Below, piece by piece: positions 14,510 through 20,270 of a DNA stretch of 20,527 nucleotides. Position 1 is the stretch's first letter; each line of letters begins with the position of its first letter. The DNA comes from Candidatus Doudnabacteria bacterium RIFCSPHIGHO2_02_FULL_46_11. Lineage in GTDB: Bacteria > Patescibacteriota > Doudnabacteria > UBA920 > 2-02-FULL-46-11. The DNA lies in contig MFES01000020.1 of assembly GCA_001779955.1 (NCBI GenBank), positions 9,317-29,843 of the forward strand, in the 5' to 3' direction. A model generated the notes under the pieces. That model did not search any database and had not been told where the DNA came from. It saw only the letters and a program-made list of their open reading frames with translations. Position numbers and translations under genes: made by a program.

Positions 14510-14965
14510 ATGGGCGTTCGTATTATCGAGGAGCTGCCGGAAGGCTTGGCAGCCTGCCAGGACAACACGGTAACAAGGGAATGGATGGAGGAGGAGTACG
14601 GGCCACAGGTGTATCAGGGCTTGCGTGCGGCGGCAGCGCCTTACGCGCACCTCCTCGCCGAGTCTTACGCTGCAGCAATGTTCATCAACCTGTGCGATCA
14701 TCGGTCGGATGACGACCCTCGCCTTTGTGCGGCGCTGCTCCAGGCAGTGGTCGCCTACGCATTCACAAGTGGCGAAGGCGATGAGGCTCGGACCGTGGCC
14801 GACGCCCTGCTCAAGATGATCGGCGTGAAGCACGGGCTCGGGCATCCGCATTTCCACCACGACGATCTGCTCCGCGTCATTCAGATCATGCTGCCGCACC
14901 ACCTGCAGGACCGGTTGAACCGGCTTGAGGCCGAGCAGCAGGCGGCGGGTGACGCACCGGTCTAG
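14510..14965 (+). CDS. Island B: GC-rich helical protein of unknown function
   Basis: The 151-residue product is predicted to be nearly all helical and acidic, with an unusual His-rich stretch (HGLGHPHFHHDD, about residues 105-116) that could bind metal. I do not recognise a family. The ATG follows GGGGAGG at 6 bases, one of the strongest ribosome sites in the window. GC-rich codon use sets it apart from its neighbours and matches island A, which points to transfer. A longer minus-strand frame (14438-15154) covers the same bases, but it lacks a start signal, runs through the promoter and terminator hairpins and reads as low-complexity Arg/His sequence, so the plus-strand gene is chosen. Confidence 0.75.
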   Translation: MGVRIIEELPEGLAACQDNTVTREWMEEEYGPQVYQGLRAAAAPYAHLLAESYAAAMFINLCDHRSDDDPRLCAALLQAVVAYAFTSGEGDEARTVADALLKMIGVKHGLGHPHFHHDDLLRVIQIMLPHHLQDRLNRLEAEQQAAGDAPV

Positions 14966-15042
14966 GCTGTGTCGCCAGCAACCATGCCGGTCATCGGAGA
15001 CGCAGACTTTCGTATCGTGGCGGGATGAAGGCCAGTGCGACC

Positions 15043-15067
15043 CCCGATGACGAGGACGATCATCGGG
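15043..15067 (+). other. Hairpin in the 3' region of island B
   Basis: CCCGATGA (15043-15050) pairs with TCATCGGG (15060-15067) around a 9-base loop, just before the terminator hairpin. With that terminator it forms a double-hairpin 3' end. The stretch 14966-15042 holds nothing else I can identify. Confidence 0.5.
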
Positions 15068-15069
15068 TT

Positions 15070-15099
15070 GAGGTATCAGAAATTCTGGTGCCTCTTTTT
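15070..15099 (+). terminator. Intrinsic terminator of island B
   Basis: GAGGTATCAG (15070-15079) pairs with CTGGTGCCTC (15085-15094), with two G-T pairs and a 5-base loop, followed by TTTTT (15095-15099). Confidence 0.8.
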
Positions 15100-15107
15100 G
15101 TTTATAA

Positions 15108-15134
15108 AAAAACGCCCGCAGGCAGGGTGTTTTT
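15108..15134 (-). terminator. Intrinsic terminator of the tRNA-His/GIY-YIG unit
   Basis: AAAAACGCCC (15108-15117) pairs with GGGTGTTTTT (15125-15134), with one G-T or mismatch position depending on strand. On the minus strand the hairpin ends in a T-run (15106-15112), 28 bases after the stop of the 81-residue gene. It may also stop plus-strand transcription. Confidence 0.7.
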
Positions 15135-15162
15135 ACGTAGAGAATAGTATTCAAATATTTAA

Positions 15163-15408
15163 TTAATCACCGGTATACTCATATTCTATTTCCCAACTCG
15201 TTTTTGTAGCCCTTTCAAAAGATGTGATGCGCCCCCACCTTTGACCATTTGTTGTGTGAAGCATTACTAGTTCGCCAATTCTAGGCACTGGGCCGCCTTT
15301 AATAACCTTGACCTTCATGTCTTTTTCAAATTTTTCGGATTGTTCTTTATCAAGCGAAGTTTGTCTTCCCCCATAATCCGCCGGTTCTATTGGTTCTCTT
15401 TCTCTCAT
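15163..15408 (-). CDS. Small hydrophilic protein, unknown function
   Basis: An 81-residue, highly charged protein. Its C-terminal half (GELVMLHTTNGQRWGRITSF, then SWEIEYEYTGD) looks like a small beta-barrel of SH3 or KOW type, so it may bind a nucleic acid or peptide, but this is a guess from the pattern alone. The gene begins 14 bases after the stop of the ABM-like gene and is the last of its unit before the terminator. No clear Shine-Dalgarno site is seen, although the ATG is well placed. Confidence 0.65.
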   Translation of the reverse strand: MREREPIEPADYGGRQTSLDKEQSEKFEKDMKVKVIKGGPVPRIGELVMLHTTNGQRWGRITSFERATKTSWEIEYEYTGD

Positions 15409-15422
15409 AGTTTAGTAAGGAT

Positions 15423-15716
15423 TTATTTGGAGTCTATAATTTCCGTAATTTGGAGTTTCGGTTCGCTTTGTGCATTTCTGAATACTATAATCCAGGCAGG
15501 GGCTTCTACGCTTTTTCTGTATTTATCAAGGTCTGTGCGGCTTTGCCAGATTGTAACGATTTTCCACAAGTTGGGCGTCGACTGATCTTGAACTAAAAAG
15601 GAATTTAAGGCGGCGCTTGGTAAATCATTCTTATCAACCTTTGAATAGCTTTGCTGTAACAATTCCCAATTCTTCGGTTCAACCAGTGCTTCTAATATAG
15701 TTATTATCTTGTTCAT
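15423..15716 (-). CDS. ABM-like dimeric alpha-beta barrel protein (tentative)
   Basis: This 97-residue protein has the alternating strand-helix pattern of small ferredoxin-like dimers. The segment LWKIVTIWQSRTDLDKYRKS recalls the strand and following helix in antibiotic-biosynthesis-monooxygenase (ABM) and related stress-responsive barrels, and the end (KLQITEIIDSK) is a final strand. The family includes heme-degrading and quinone-oxidising enzymes as well as proteins with no known activity, so no reaction is claimed. The ATG lies 7 bases after the CCA end of tRNA-His in the same direction, so the mRNA and tRNA are almost certainly on one precursor. Confidence 0.6.
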   Translation of the reverse strand: MNKIITILEALVEPKNWELLQQSYSKVDKNDLPSAALNSFLVQDQSTPNLWKIVTIWQSRTDLDKYRKSVEAPAWIIVFRNAQSEPKLQITEIIDSK

Positions 15717-15723
15717 ATTTCAA

Positions 15724-15798
15724 TGGGGTGGCTAACGGGATTTGAACCCGTGATAACTCCTCCACAGGGAGTTGTGTTGCCGCTACACTATAGCCACC
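15724..15798 (-). tRNA. tRNA-His (anticodon GTG)
   Basis: A complete cloverleaf is visible on the minus strand: acceptor GTGGCTA (15797-15791) with TAGCCAC (15734-15728), the anticodon arm ACTCC-CTGTGGA-GGAGT giving GTG, and the T arm CGGG-TTCAAAT-CCCG. The extra 5' G (15798) opposite C73 is the His-specific G-1 identity element. CCA is encoded at 15726-15724. It lies 6 bases after the GIY-YIG stop and 7 bases before the ABM-like ATG. Confidence 0.97.
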
Positions 15799-15804
15799 AT
15801 AAGA

Positions 15805-16068
15805 TCAAGGTTTCATTTTAATAACTCCATCTCTTATTATTTTAGCAATATAGTCTTTTCTTTTAAGTTTTTTCAACTTACGTTCGATTGTTTTAGCTTC
15901 GTTCATTGTCTGGTAGTGTTGATGAAAAACCAATTTTGGTTCTTTCATCCTTCGAGTTGTATAAACTAACCCACTCAAATGTCTTTTTAGTCTTTTTTCT
16001 ACGTTTGCGCAACTACCTATATAATAGCGGTGGCTTAGGTCTTCAAGGATGTAAACGAAGCCATTCAT
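15805..16068 (-). CDS. GIY-YIG nuclease family protein
   Basis: The 87-residue protein is a minimal single-domain GIY-YIG protein of the UvrC-N/YhbQ type. FVYILED holds the first motif (VYI at 5-7), YYIG the second (Y16-I17-G18), followed by NVEKRLKRH with the catalytic-type Arg (R26/R29) and a basic C-terminal helix (IERKLKKLKRKDYIAKII). These proteins cut DNA using a metal ion; such small versions act in repair or as mobile nucleases, and the biological role of most is unknown. Sandwiched between a broken tRNA and an intact tRNA-His, it raises the idea of a tRNA-associated element, but there are no intron-like sequences. The ATG is preceded by GGAGGAG about 10 bases upstream, within the palindrome region. 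Confidence 0.9.
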   Translation of the reverse strand: MNGFVYILEDLSHRYYIGSCANVEKRLKRHLSGLVYTTRRMKEPKLVFHQHYQTMNEAKTIERKLKKLKRKDYIAKIIRDGVIKMKP

Positions 16069-16084
16069 AGTTTTGACTCCTCCA

Positions 16085-16136
16085 AGCCGACGCTACGGTC
16101 GGCTCTCCGACTTTCGGTCTGGCCGAAACGTCGGAG
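16085..16136. repeat. Pair of adjacent palindromes at the broken end of a tRNA
   Basis: Hairpin 1: AGCCGAC (16085-16091) with GTCGGCT (16098-16104), loop of 6. Hairpin 2: CTCCGACTTTCGG (16105-16117) with CCGAAA-C-GTCGGAG (16123-16136), one bulged base, loop of 5. They abut each other and the truncated tRNA. Both share a CGAC/GTCG core, so they may be related units. Confidence 0.85.
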
Positions 16137-16170
16137 CAGAGCGGCGTTCTGCCATTGAACTACAGGCACC
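16137..16170 (-). pseudogene. 5' half of a tRNA, interrupted at the anticodon loop
   Basis: Minus-strand sequence from 16170 reads as a tRNA 5' half: acceptor strand GTGCCTG, TA at positions 8-9, the D arm GTTC-AATGGCA-GAAC, G26, anticodon-stem strand CCGCT, then the loop start CTG(C). The sequence then enters a palindrome. No complementary acceptor strand (CAGGCAC) or second T arm is found downstream on this strand in the window. The D arm resembles tRNA-Gly or tRNA-Cys and the loop start would fit GCC or GCA, but the identity cannot be fixed. Confidence 0.7.
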
Positions 16171-16174
16171 ATGG

Positions 16175-16209
16175 CTAGAAATTTCTAATTTCTAATACCT
16201 AATTTCTAA
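16175..16209. repeat. Short AT-rich repeats of ATTTCTAA type
   Basis: The unit ATTTCTAA or ATTTCTA occurs three times between 16179 and 16209 in the leader of the broken tRNA, with a flanking CTAGAAAT that makes part of it palindromic. Function unknown; possibly slippage-derived. Confidence 0.6.
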
Positions 16210-16222
16210 AGGTATGGAATTA

Positions 16223-16251
16223 ATTATATCATCATTCAACCTTGTTGAAAA
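16223..16251 (-). promoter_or_regulatory. Putative promoter of the broken tRNA/GIY-YIG/tRNA-His unit
   Basis: On the minus strand TTTTCA (16246-16251) and TATAAT (16223-16228) are 17 bases apart, with a start expected near 16216, about 45 bases before the tRNA 5' half. It overlaps the plus-strand promoter of the Clp operon, so the two units may compete or be co-regulated. Confidence 0.45.
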
Positions 16252-16270
16252 GTGACGATTTCGTTATAAT
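16242..16270 (+). promoter_or_regulatory. Putative sigma70 promoter of the membrane-Clp operon
   Basis: TTGTTG (16242-16247) and a perfect TATAAT (16265-16270) are 17 bases apart. The start would be near 16277, leaving about 25 bases to the ATG at 16302. Confidence 0.6.
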
Positions 16271-16301
16271 GAAGCCAATATAAAGATACATTGATACAAA
16301 A

Positions 16302-16706
16302 ATGTTTTCACAAATATACTCCGGCCTGTTACTAAAAGAAATTTTTAAAGAATTTTTAAAATCGCTGATTAAAGCGCCGGTTGTTTATTATACCGTTGGC
16401 CTAAGGGCGATAGCTCAAAAAATTTACCGTCAGGCCGGTTGGTTTGAAAGGTTTTTTGGCATTAGGCTTTCACTCCATACTTTTTTTACTCCGCTTTACG
16501 GCGATTATACAAGGTCCGGTCGCTTTGTCGGCCTTTTTATTAGATTCTTTCTTCTTGTATTCCGCGGCCTGGGTTTTATTATCACCTTGTTCTTTTTGGC
16601 GATAATTTTTGTGCTGTATGGAATAGCGCCAATAGTTATTATTTATTTTTTGTTCAATCCCGACTTTTTAAGCCAGCTTACAAATTTTATCGAAAGCCAA
16701 ATATAG
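16302..16706 (+). CDS. Small membrane protein paired with the Clp-like ATPase
   Basis: The 134-residue protein has an amphipathic basic N-terminal half (LKEIFKEFLKSLIKAPVVYY and the GWFERFFGIRLS region) and two transmembrane helices (about residues 77-97 and 98-119), ending in a short polar tail. It is rich in Phe, Ile and Leu. I do not recognise a family. It is the first gene of a two-gene operon with the membrane-anchored Clp-like ATPase, whose gene starts 34 bases after its stop beyond a strong hairpin. This pairing suggests it forms a complex with the ATPase, as an anchor, adaptor or substrate channel; that is inference from position only. Confidence 0.78.
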   Translation: MFSQIYSGLLLKEIFKEFLKSLIKAPVVYYTVGLRAIAQKIYRQAGWFERFFGIRLSLHTFFTPLYGDYTRSGRFVGLFIRFFLLVFRGLGFIITLFFLAIIFVLYGIAPIVIIYFLFNPDFLSQLTNFIESQI

Positions 16707-16728
16707 CGCGATCGTGCTATATTTGGCT
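16695..16728. promoter_or_regulatory. Strong intercistronic hairpin over the stop of the first gene
   Basis: A perfect 13-bp stem (16695-16707 with 16716-16728) has an 8-base loop that can extend by two more pairs to leave GATC. It covers the TAG stop (16704-16706) and a possible GTG start (16714), and no T-run follows. It lies 12 bases before the preferred ATG of the ATPase, so it could set the expression ratio of the two genes or protect or process the mRNA. Confidence 0.8.
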
Positions 16729-16740
16729 GGTAACTATCAA

Positions 16741-19287
16741 ATGAAGGAAATCAATTTCCAGAAAACAAACTCATCTCAACCGGGGCAATGGCCCCTTGCG
16801 GCAAGAGCCGATGACAAGCAGATTTTTTTCAATCAGGATTTCCGTCCGGAAAAAGTCAGAATTGATATTGCTAAATTCAGCGCCGGCCGGTTTTTAGACT
16901 TTTTGTTTTTGGTTATCGCCGTTTTAGGCGTAGGTGTTTTGCTTCTTCATTTGTTCAGTCCGGTCGGCGATTTGTGGCTCCGCGTTTTTATATTTACCCT
17001 GATTTTAGATTGTATTTACTGGACCAGAATTGTTTCTCGCGAGACTAAGCCCGTAAAGCTAGATTCGGTTGATTTGCGGCGTTTGTTTTCGCCGCGGGCC
17101 TTAAACCACTTGCATAAATCTTTGCTTGCCCGCGGCAATAAACGGGCTGAACCCGTACATTTGGTCCTGGAGTTGCTGACCGACAAAAGCGTGCAATATA
17201 TTTTCTATCGTCTGGGTATCGGCTACCGGCAGATTGCCCAGGTCCTGCTTGAGCAATTGAAAAGTATTGAAATGCCGCCGCCCGCCGTTTCTGAAGATTT
17301 TGCCAAAGTTCCTTTTTTGGCATACCAGGCCGCGGAAGGTTTGGGGGCTGATGAGCTAACGCCGATTATATTACTCTCCGGCATTGCCCGATTATCCGAG
17401 GACTCAAAAATCTCGCAGATTTTTTCGAGCTTTAGTTTGACTGCGCGGATGATTTTTGAGGCCGTGGAGTGGCAGGTAACTCTTGAAAAAACTATTGCCA
17501 GCCGTGCGCGCGAATACGGCTTTGTAAAATTGCGGCCAAAGGGCGAAATCAATCGCGGCCTTACTTCCGTGCCCACGCCCATTCTTGATAATTTCGGCAC
17601 AGATTTAACCATGCGCGCTCAAACCGGCCGCTTGCCGGTGGTGGTGGGGCGCAGCGAAGAACTGGATAAAATATTTTCAGCCTTCAGCGCGACGAGGCAA
17701 GGCGTGCTGTTGGTTGGCGAGCACGGCGTTGGCAAGACCTCAATTATAGAAAATTTGGCCGAAAAAATGGCAGCCGAGGAGGTTCCGCCGGTTATTTCCG
17801 ACAGGCGGCTGGTTTTAATTCAAAGCGGGCAAATACTTGGCCAAGGCGAACACGCTGGGCAGGCCTTGACCGCCGCCATTAACGACGCCGCGCGCGGCGG
17901 AAATATAGTTTTAGCCTGCGAAAACATTCATGAATTCGCCCAGGCCCAGGCCAGCGGCGTTTCCCTTGTCTCAATTTTAATTTCCGCCTTGCAGGATACG
18001 AATATATTTTTAATAGCCACCACTACCCCGTCTGATTTTGAAAAATCGCAGGTTTTGCCGGGCAATTCGTTTTTTGAGCGCATCGATGTTGCGGAGATGA
18101 GTCCTAAGGATGCGGTGCTTGTGACCGCCATACACGCCAGCTTGCTGGAATCGCGCTTCAAAGTTTTTTGGACAATTGAGGCCATAGAAAAAGCCGTGGA
18201 ACTTTCCTCGCGCTATATTCCGGGTTCAACCCAGCCGCAAAAGGCCATCAAGGTAATTGAAGTTTTGGCTGAACGCCTGGGTGCTACGGGCAAAACGGCG
18301 GTGGCTGGCGTGCAGGAAGTTGAAAAAATAGTTTCCGAAATGGCGCATGTCGAGGCCGAAGAGGTAAGCGCAGATGAAGCCGACAAGCTTTTGAGTTTGG
18401 AAGCCGAGCTCCACCAAAGAGTAATCGGGCAGGAAGAAGCCATATCGGCGGTGGCCAATGCCATGCGCCGGGTTAAGGCCAATCTTACCGTAAATCAAAA
18501 AAGGCCGCTGGCCAGTTTTCTTTTTGTCGGGCCGACAGGTGTTGGCAAAACCGAGCTTGCCAAAGCTTTGGCCGAAGTAGAATTCGGATCGGAGGAGCAT
18601 ATGATACGGCTTGATATGTCGGAATACAATTTGCCGCAAAGCGTTGACAAGCTTTTGGGCGGGGCAAGTTTTACCAGTTCTTTTGTTTCTGCGGTTCGTG
18701 AGCGGCCGTACTCGGTTATTCTTTTGGATGAGTTTGAAAAATCAAACCCAGAAATTCAGAATATATTTTTACAGGTTCTGGACGAGGGCCACCTTACCGA
18801 CGCCGCCGGCGGAAAACTTAATTTGACTAACTCGCTTATCATTGCCACCAGTAACGCCGCTTGGGAAGAAATTCAACTGGCTTTTCGCGCCAATTTGACG
18901 GACGCGGATTTTGAAGCAAAATTAACTCACGAAATTTTAGTTAAATATTTCAGGCCGGAGCTTATCAACCGTTTTGACGGGGTCATTTTGTTCAACCCTT
19001 TAAAAACAAATCACGTGTCGGAAATTGTTAAATTACAGCTTGGCAAGATAGGCGCCAAATTGCAGGGGCAGGGCATAAACTTGCGGGCCACGCCCGAGGG
19101 CATAGAAAAAATCGCAAAGGAGGCCTATGACCAAACGTTTGGGGCAAGACCTTTGCGGCGCTATCTTCAGGATCATGTTGAAAATCAGATTGCTACTTGG
19201 ATTCTTTCGCACGATTTATCAAGGCGCGACAGCGTGGTTATTAGCAAAGACGGCCTGCCGCAGATAGAACGGGCGCCGACACTCTAA
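16741..19287 (+). CDS. Membrane-anchored double-AAA+ Clp-like ATPase
   Basis: The 848-residue protein has two transmembrane helices (about 51-70 and 76-95), then a helical Clp-N-like region (115-260). AAA+ domain D1 has Walker A GEHGVGKT (326-333), but its Walker B place reads IVLACE (389-394), with Cys for the usual Asp. D2 has Walker A GPTGVGKT (597-604), intact Walker B VILLDE (659-664) and sensor 2 GARPLRR (801-807). There is no long ClpB-type middle domain between the two rings and no clear [L/I]GF/L ClpP-docking tripeptide in D2, so it probably remodels or extracts proteins at the membrane without ClpP. The ATG 16741 is preferred because the GTG at 16714 lies in the hairpin. Its stop overlaps the convergent small gene by 2 bases. 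Clp/Hsp100 membership is certain; the substrate is unknown. Confidence 0.92.
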   Translation: MKEINFQKTNSSQPGQWPLAARADDKQIFFNQDFRPEKVRIDIAKFSAGRFLDFLFLVIAVLGVGVLLLHLFSPVGDLWLRVFIFTLILDCIYWTRIVSRETKPVKLDSVDLRRLFSPRALNHLHKSLLARGNKRAEPVHLVLELLTDKSVQYIFYRLGIGYRQIAQVLLEQLKSIEMPPPAVSEDFAKVPFLAYQAAEGLGADELTPIILLSGIARLSEDSKISQIFSSFSLTARMIFEAVEWQVTLEKTIASRAREYGFVKLRPKGEINRGLTSVPTPILDNFGTDLTMRAQTGRLPVVVGRSEELDKIFSAFSATRQGVLLVGEHGVGKTSIIENLAEKMAAEEVPPVISDRRLVLIQSGQILGQGEHAGQALTAAINDAARGGNIVLACENIHEFAQAQASGVSLVSILISALQDTNIFLIATTTPSDFEKSQVLPGNSFFERIDVAEMSPKDAVLVTAIHASLLESRFKVFWTIEAIEKAVELSSRYIPGSTQPQKAIKVIEVLAERLGATGKTAVAGVQEVEKIVSEMAHVEAEEVSADEADKLLSLEAELHQRVIGQEEAISAVANAMRRVKANLTVNQKRPLASFLFVGPTGVGKTELAKALAEVEFGSEEHMIRLDMSEYNLPQSVDKLLGGASFTSSFVSAVRERPYSVILLDEFEKSNPEIQNIFLQVLDEGHLTDAAGGKLNLTNSLIIATSNAAWEEIQLAFRANLTDADFEAKLTHEILVKYFRPELINRFDGVILFNPLKTNHVSEIVKLQLGKIGAKLQGQGINLRATPEGIEKIAKEAYDQTFGARPLRRYLQDHVENQIATWILSHDLSRRDSVVISKDGLPQIERAPTL

Positions 19288-19430
19288 TTCCAATTCAAGT
19301 AATCTTTGCGCGGAGAGCTTTTCTTTTCGTCTTCCCGGTCTCTAGCCCAGGAGGGGATTTCGTCTTCTATTTCCCCAAGCATTTCGTCCCAGCGCACAGG
19401 GTTTCGGGTTTTCGTTTTTTTGAGTTCCAT
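19284..19430 (-). CDS. 48-residue hydrophilic protein, convergent with the Clp-like gene
   Basis: Starting at the ATG 19430 (MELKKTK), the protein is short and charged, with an acidic middle (DEMLGEIEDEIPSWARD) and a polar tail ending YLNWN. I do not recognise it. A longer frame from 19532 would run through a strong terminator hairpin, so it is rejected. Its TAG stop overlaps the TAA of the ATPase gene on the other strand. Codon pattern and clear amphipathic composition favour a real gene, but no ribosome site is visible. Confidence 0.5.
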   Translation of the reverse strand: MELKKTKTRNPVRWDEMLGEIEDEIPSWARDREDEKKSSPRKDYLNWN

Positions 19431-19493
19431 ATTCAGTGAATTAATAATTATTGGTTGAATTCTATAATTAATTCTAGAATTCGCTTTAGTTAA

Positions 19494-19529
19494 AAAAAAC
19501 TTTGCCAAACCAAATTGGCAAAGTTTTTT
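19494..19529. terminator. Bidirectional intrinsic terminator
   Basis: A perfect 15-bp stem (19494-19508 with 19515-19529, loop ACCAAA) is flanked by A-runs on one side and T-runs on the other, so it fits an intrinsic terminator on both strands: for the Clp operon on plus and the MazG-like gene on minus. Confidence 0.88.
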
Positions 19530-19593
19530 CATTTATATATTATTGTTTGGCCACAAGTTCGGTTGATATACGTTTTAGTATGAGGGGAGGGGA

Positions 19594-19962
19594 TTAGCTT
19601 TTATACTTTTTTTCGTTTGTCCGGTAGCCGTGGTCAGTTGTAGAAATTAAAAATATTCTTTTGCTGAATCCGCCCTTTTGTTTCCGATTGTGTTTTTGGG
19701 CATTTTTCAGCTCGGCTTTGGAAATTTTTTTATGTTTCGAAATTTCGTCAATGACATCGATTATGTCCGCCAATTCTGCAACTAATGATTTCTTACTTTT
19801 GACTTTCAGCAGGCCGGAAGCTTCCTCGCCGACTTTTTTAAGCAACTCGCGTTCAAATTCTTTTTCAGGAAGCTTACGCGATTGTAAATTACCTCCCATC
19901 TTATGGATTTCTTCAGGCATCTTATCCCGAATTAATTTATTGTAATAAATTCGTTTTTTCAT
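19594..19962 (-). CDS. MazG-like nucleotide pyrophosphohydrolase
   Basis: The 122-residue protein starts with YYNKLIRDKMPEEI, the typical opening of small phosphoribosyl-ATP-pyrophosphohydrolase-like (HisE/MazG fold) proteins. The metal-binding helices are visible as KKVGEEASG (E46, E47) and ELADIIDVIDEI (E63, D66, D69), followed by the family tail GGFSKRIFL. Members hydrolyse nucleoside triphosphates to monophosphates and pyrophosphate and may clean the nucleotide pool; the exact substrate is not known. The C-terminal 20 residues beyond KRIFL are extra. It ends 65 bases before the bidirectional terminator and begins just below a palindromic repeat. No Shine-Dalgarno site is seen. Confidence 0.88.
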   Translation of the reverse strand: MKKRIYYNKLIRDKMPEEIHKMGGNLQSRKLPEKEFERELLKKVGEEASGLLKVKSKKSLVAELADIIDVIDEISKHKKISKAELKNAQKHNRKQKGGFSKRIFLISTTDHGYRTNEKKYKS

Positions 19963-19981
19963 ATATAAAGGATAACCTGTC

Positions 19982-20013
19982 TGCCTGTCTGACGCCAGGC
20001 AGGACGCAGGCAG
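19982..20013. repeat. Palindromic CTGCCTG/CAGGCAG repeat cluster
   Basis: Around 19981-20014 the words CTGCCTG, CCAGGCAGG and CAGGCAGG alternate, so that more than one hairpin can form (for example 19981-19987 with 19996-20002). The TCTGACGCC word also occurs in the leader of island A (12493-12500 region, as CTGACGCCC). Confidence 0.6.
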
Positions 20014-20015
20014 GC

Positions 20016-20042
20016 AAAAAAATCGCCTGAACAGCGATTTTT
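20016..20042 (-). terminator. Intrinsic terminator downstream of tRNA-Arg
   Basis: AAAAATCGC (20018-20026) pairs with GCGATTTTT (20034-20042), loop CTGAACA. On the minus strand a run of seven T ends the hairpin. It stops transcripts that come from the tRNA-Arg region. Confidence 0.75.
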
Positions 20043-20084
20043 GCGTAAATTTCTATGGTGCTCCCGGAGGGAATATCACTGCTC

Positions 20085-20165
20085 GGCCAGCCTCTCGGCG
20101 CTGGCCTGCGCTCTAAAACCACTCGGTTTTAGTATTTCCTCTGCGGGAAAACTTCCGTTTTCCCG
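20085..20165. repeat. Cluster of three perfect hairpins downstream of tRNA-Arg
   Basis: Three stems follow within 81 bases: GGCCAGC/GCTGGCC (20085-20091, 20100-20106, loop of 8), CTAAAACC/GGTTTTAG (20113-20120, 20125-20132, loop of 4) and CGGGAAAAC/GTTTTCCCG (20144-20152, 20157-20165, loop of 4). No gene covers them. With the terminator at 20016-20042 they fill the 149 bases after the tRNA. Confidence 0.8.
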
Positions 20166-20190
20166 ACCCCTTTCCCAGTTCTTATGGCTG

Positions 20191-20267
20191 TGGCGGTCTC
20201 ACCAGGACTCGAACCTGGAACCTACTCCTTAGAAGGGAGTCGCTCTATCCAATTGAGCTATGAGACC
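20191..20267 (-). tRNA. tRNA-Arg (anticodon TCT)
   Basis: A complete cloverleaf on the minus strand: acceptor GGTCTCA (20267-20261) with TGAGACC (20201-20195), the D arm GCTC..GAGC, anticodon loop CTTCTAA giving TCT, the T arm with TTCGAGT, discriminator G at 20194, and CCA encoded at 20193-20191. Confidence 0.96.
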
Positions 20268-20270
20268 GTA

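Noticed and set aside
14966..15042. Integron attC site after the island B gene
   Set aside because: No GTTRRRY/RYYYAAC core pair was found, and no integrase is in the window.
14438..15154. 238-codon minus-strand open frame over island B
   Set aside because: It covers the promoter, the whole 151-residue gene and the terminator hairpins, has no ribosome site and reads as low-complexity Arg/His-rich sequence. It is an antisense shadow of GC-rich coding DNA.
15724..16170. Group I intron with GIY-YIG homing nuclease splitting a tRNA
   Set aside because: The 5' half belongs to a different tRNA than the downstream complete tRNA-His, no matching 3' exon follows and no intron core elements were recognised.
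16714..16740. GTG start for the Clp-like ATPase
   Set aside because: The GTG is inside the strong intercistronic hairpin; the ATG at 16741 is free of it. No ribosome site separates the two clearly.
19431..19532. Extended start for the small gene at 19284-19430
   Set aside because: The extension runs through a perfect 15-bp bidirectional terminator hairpin.
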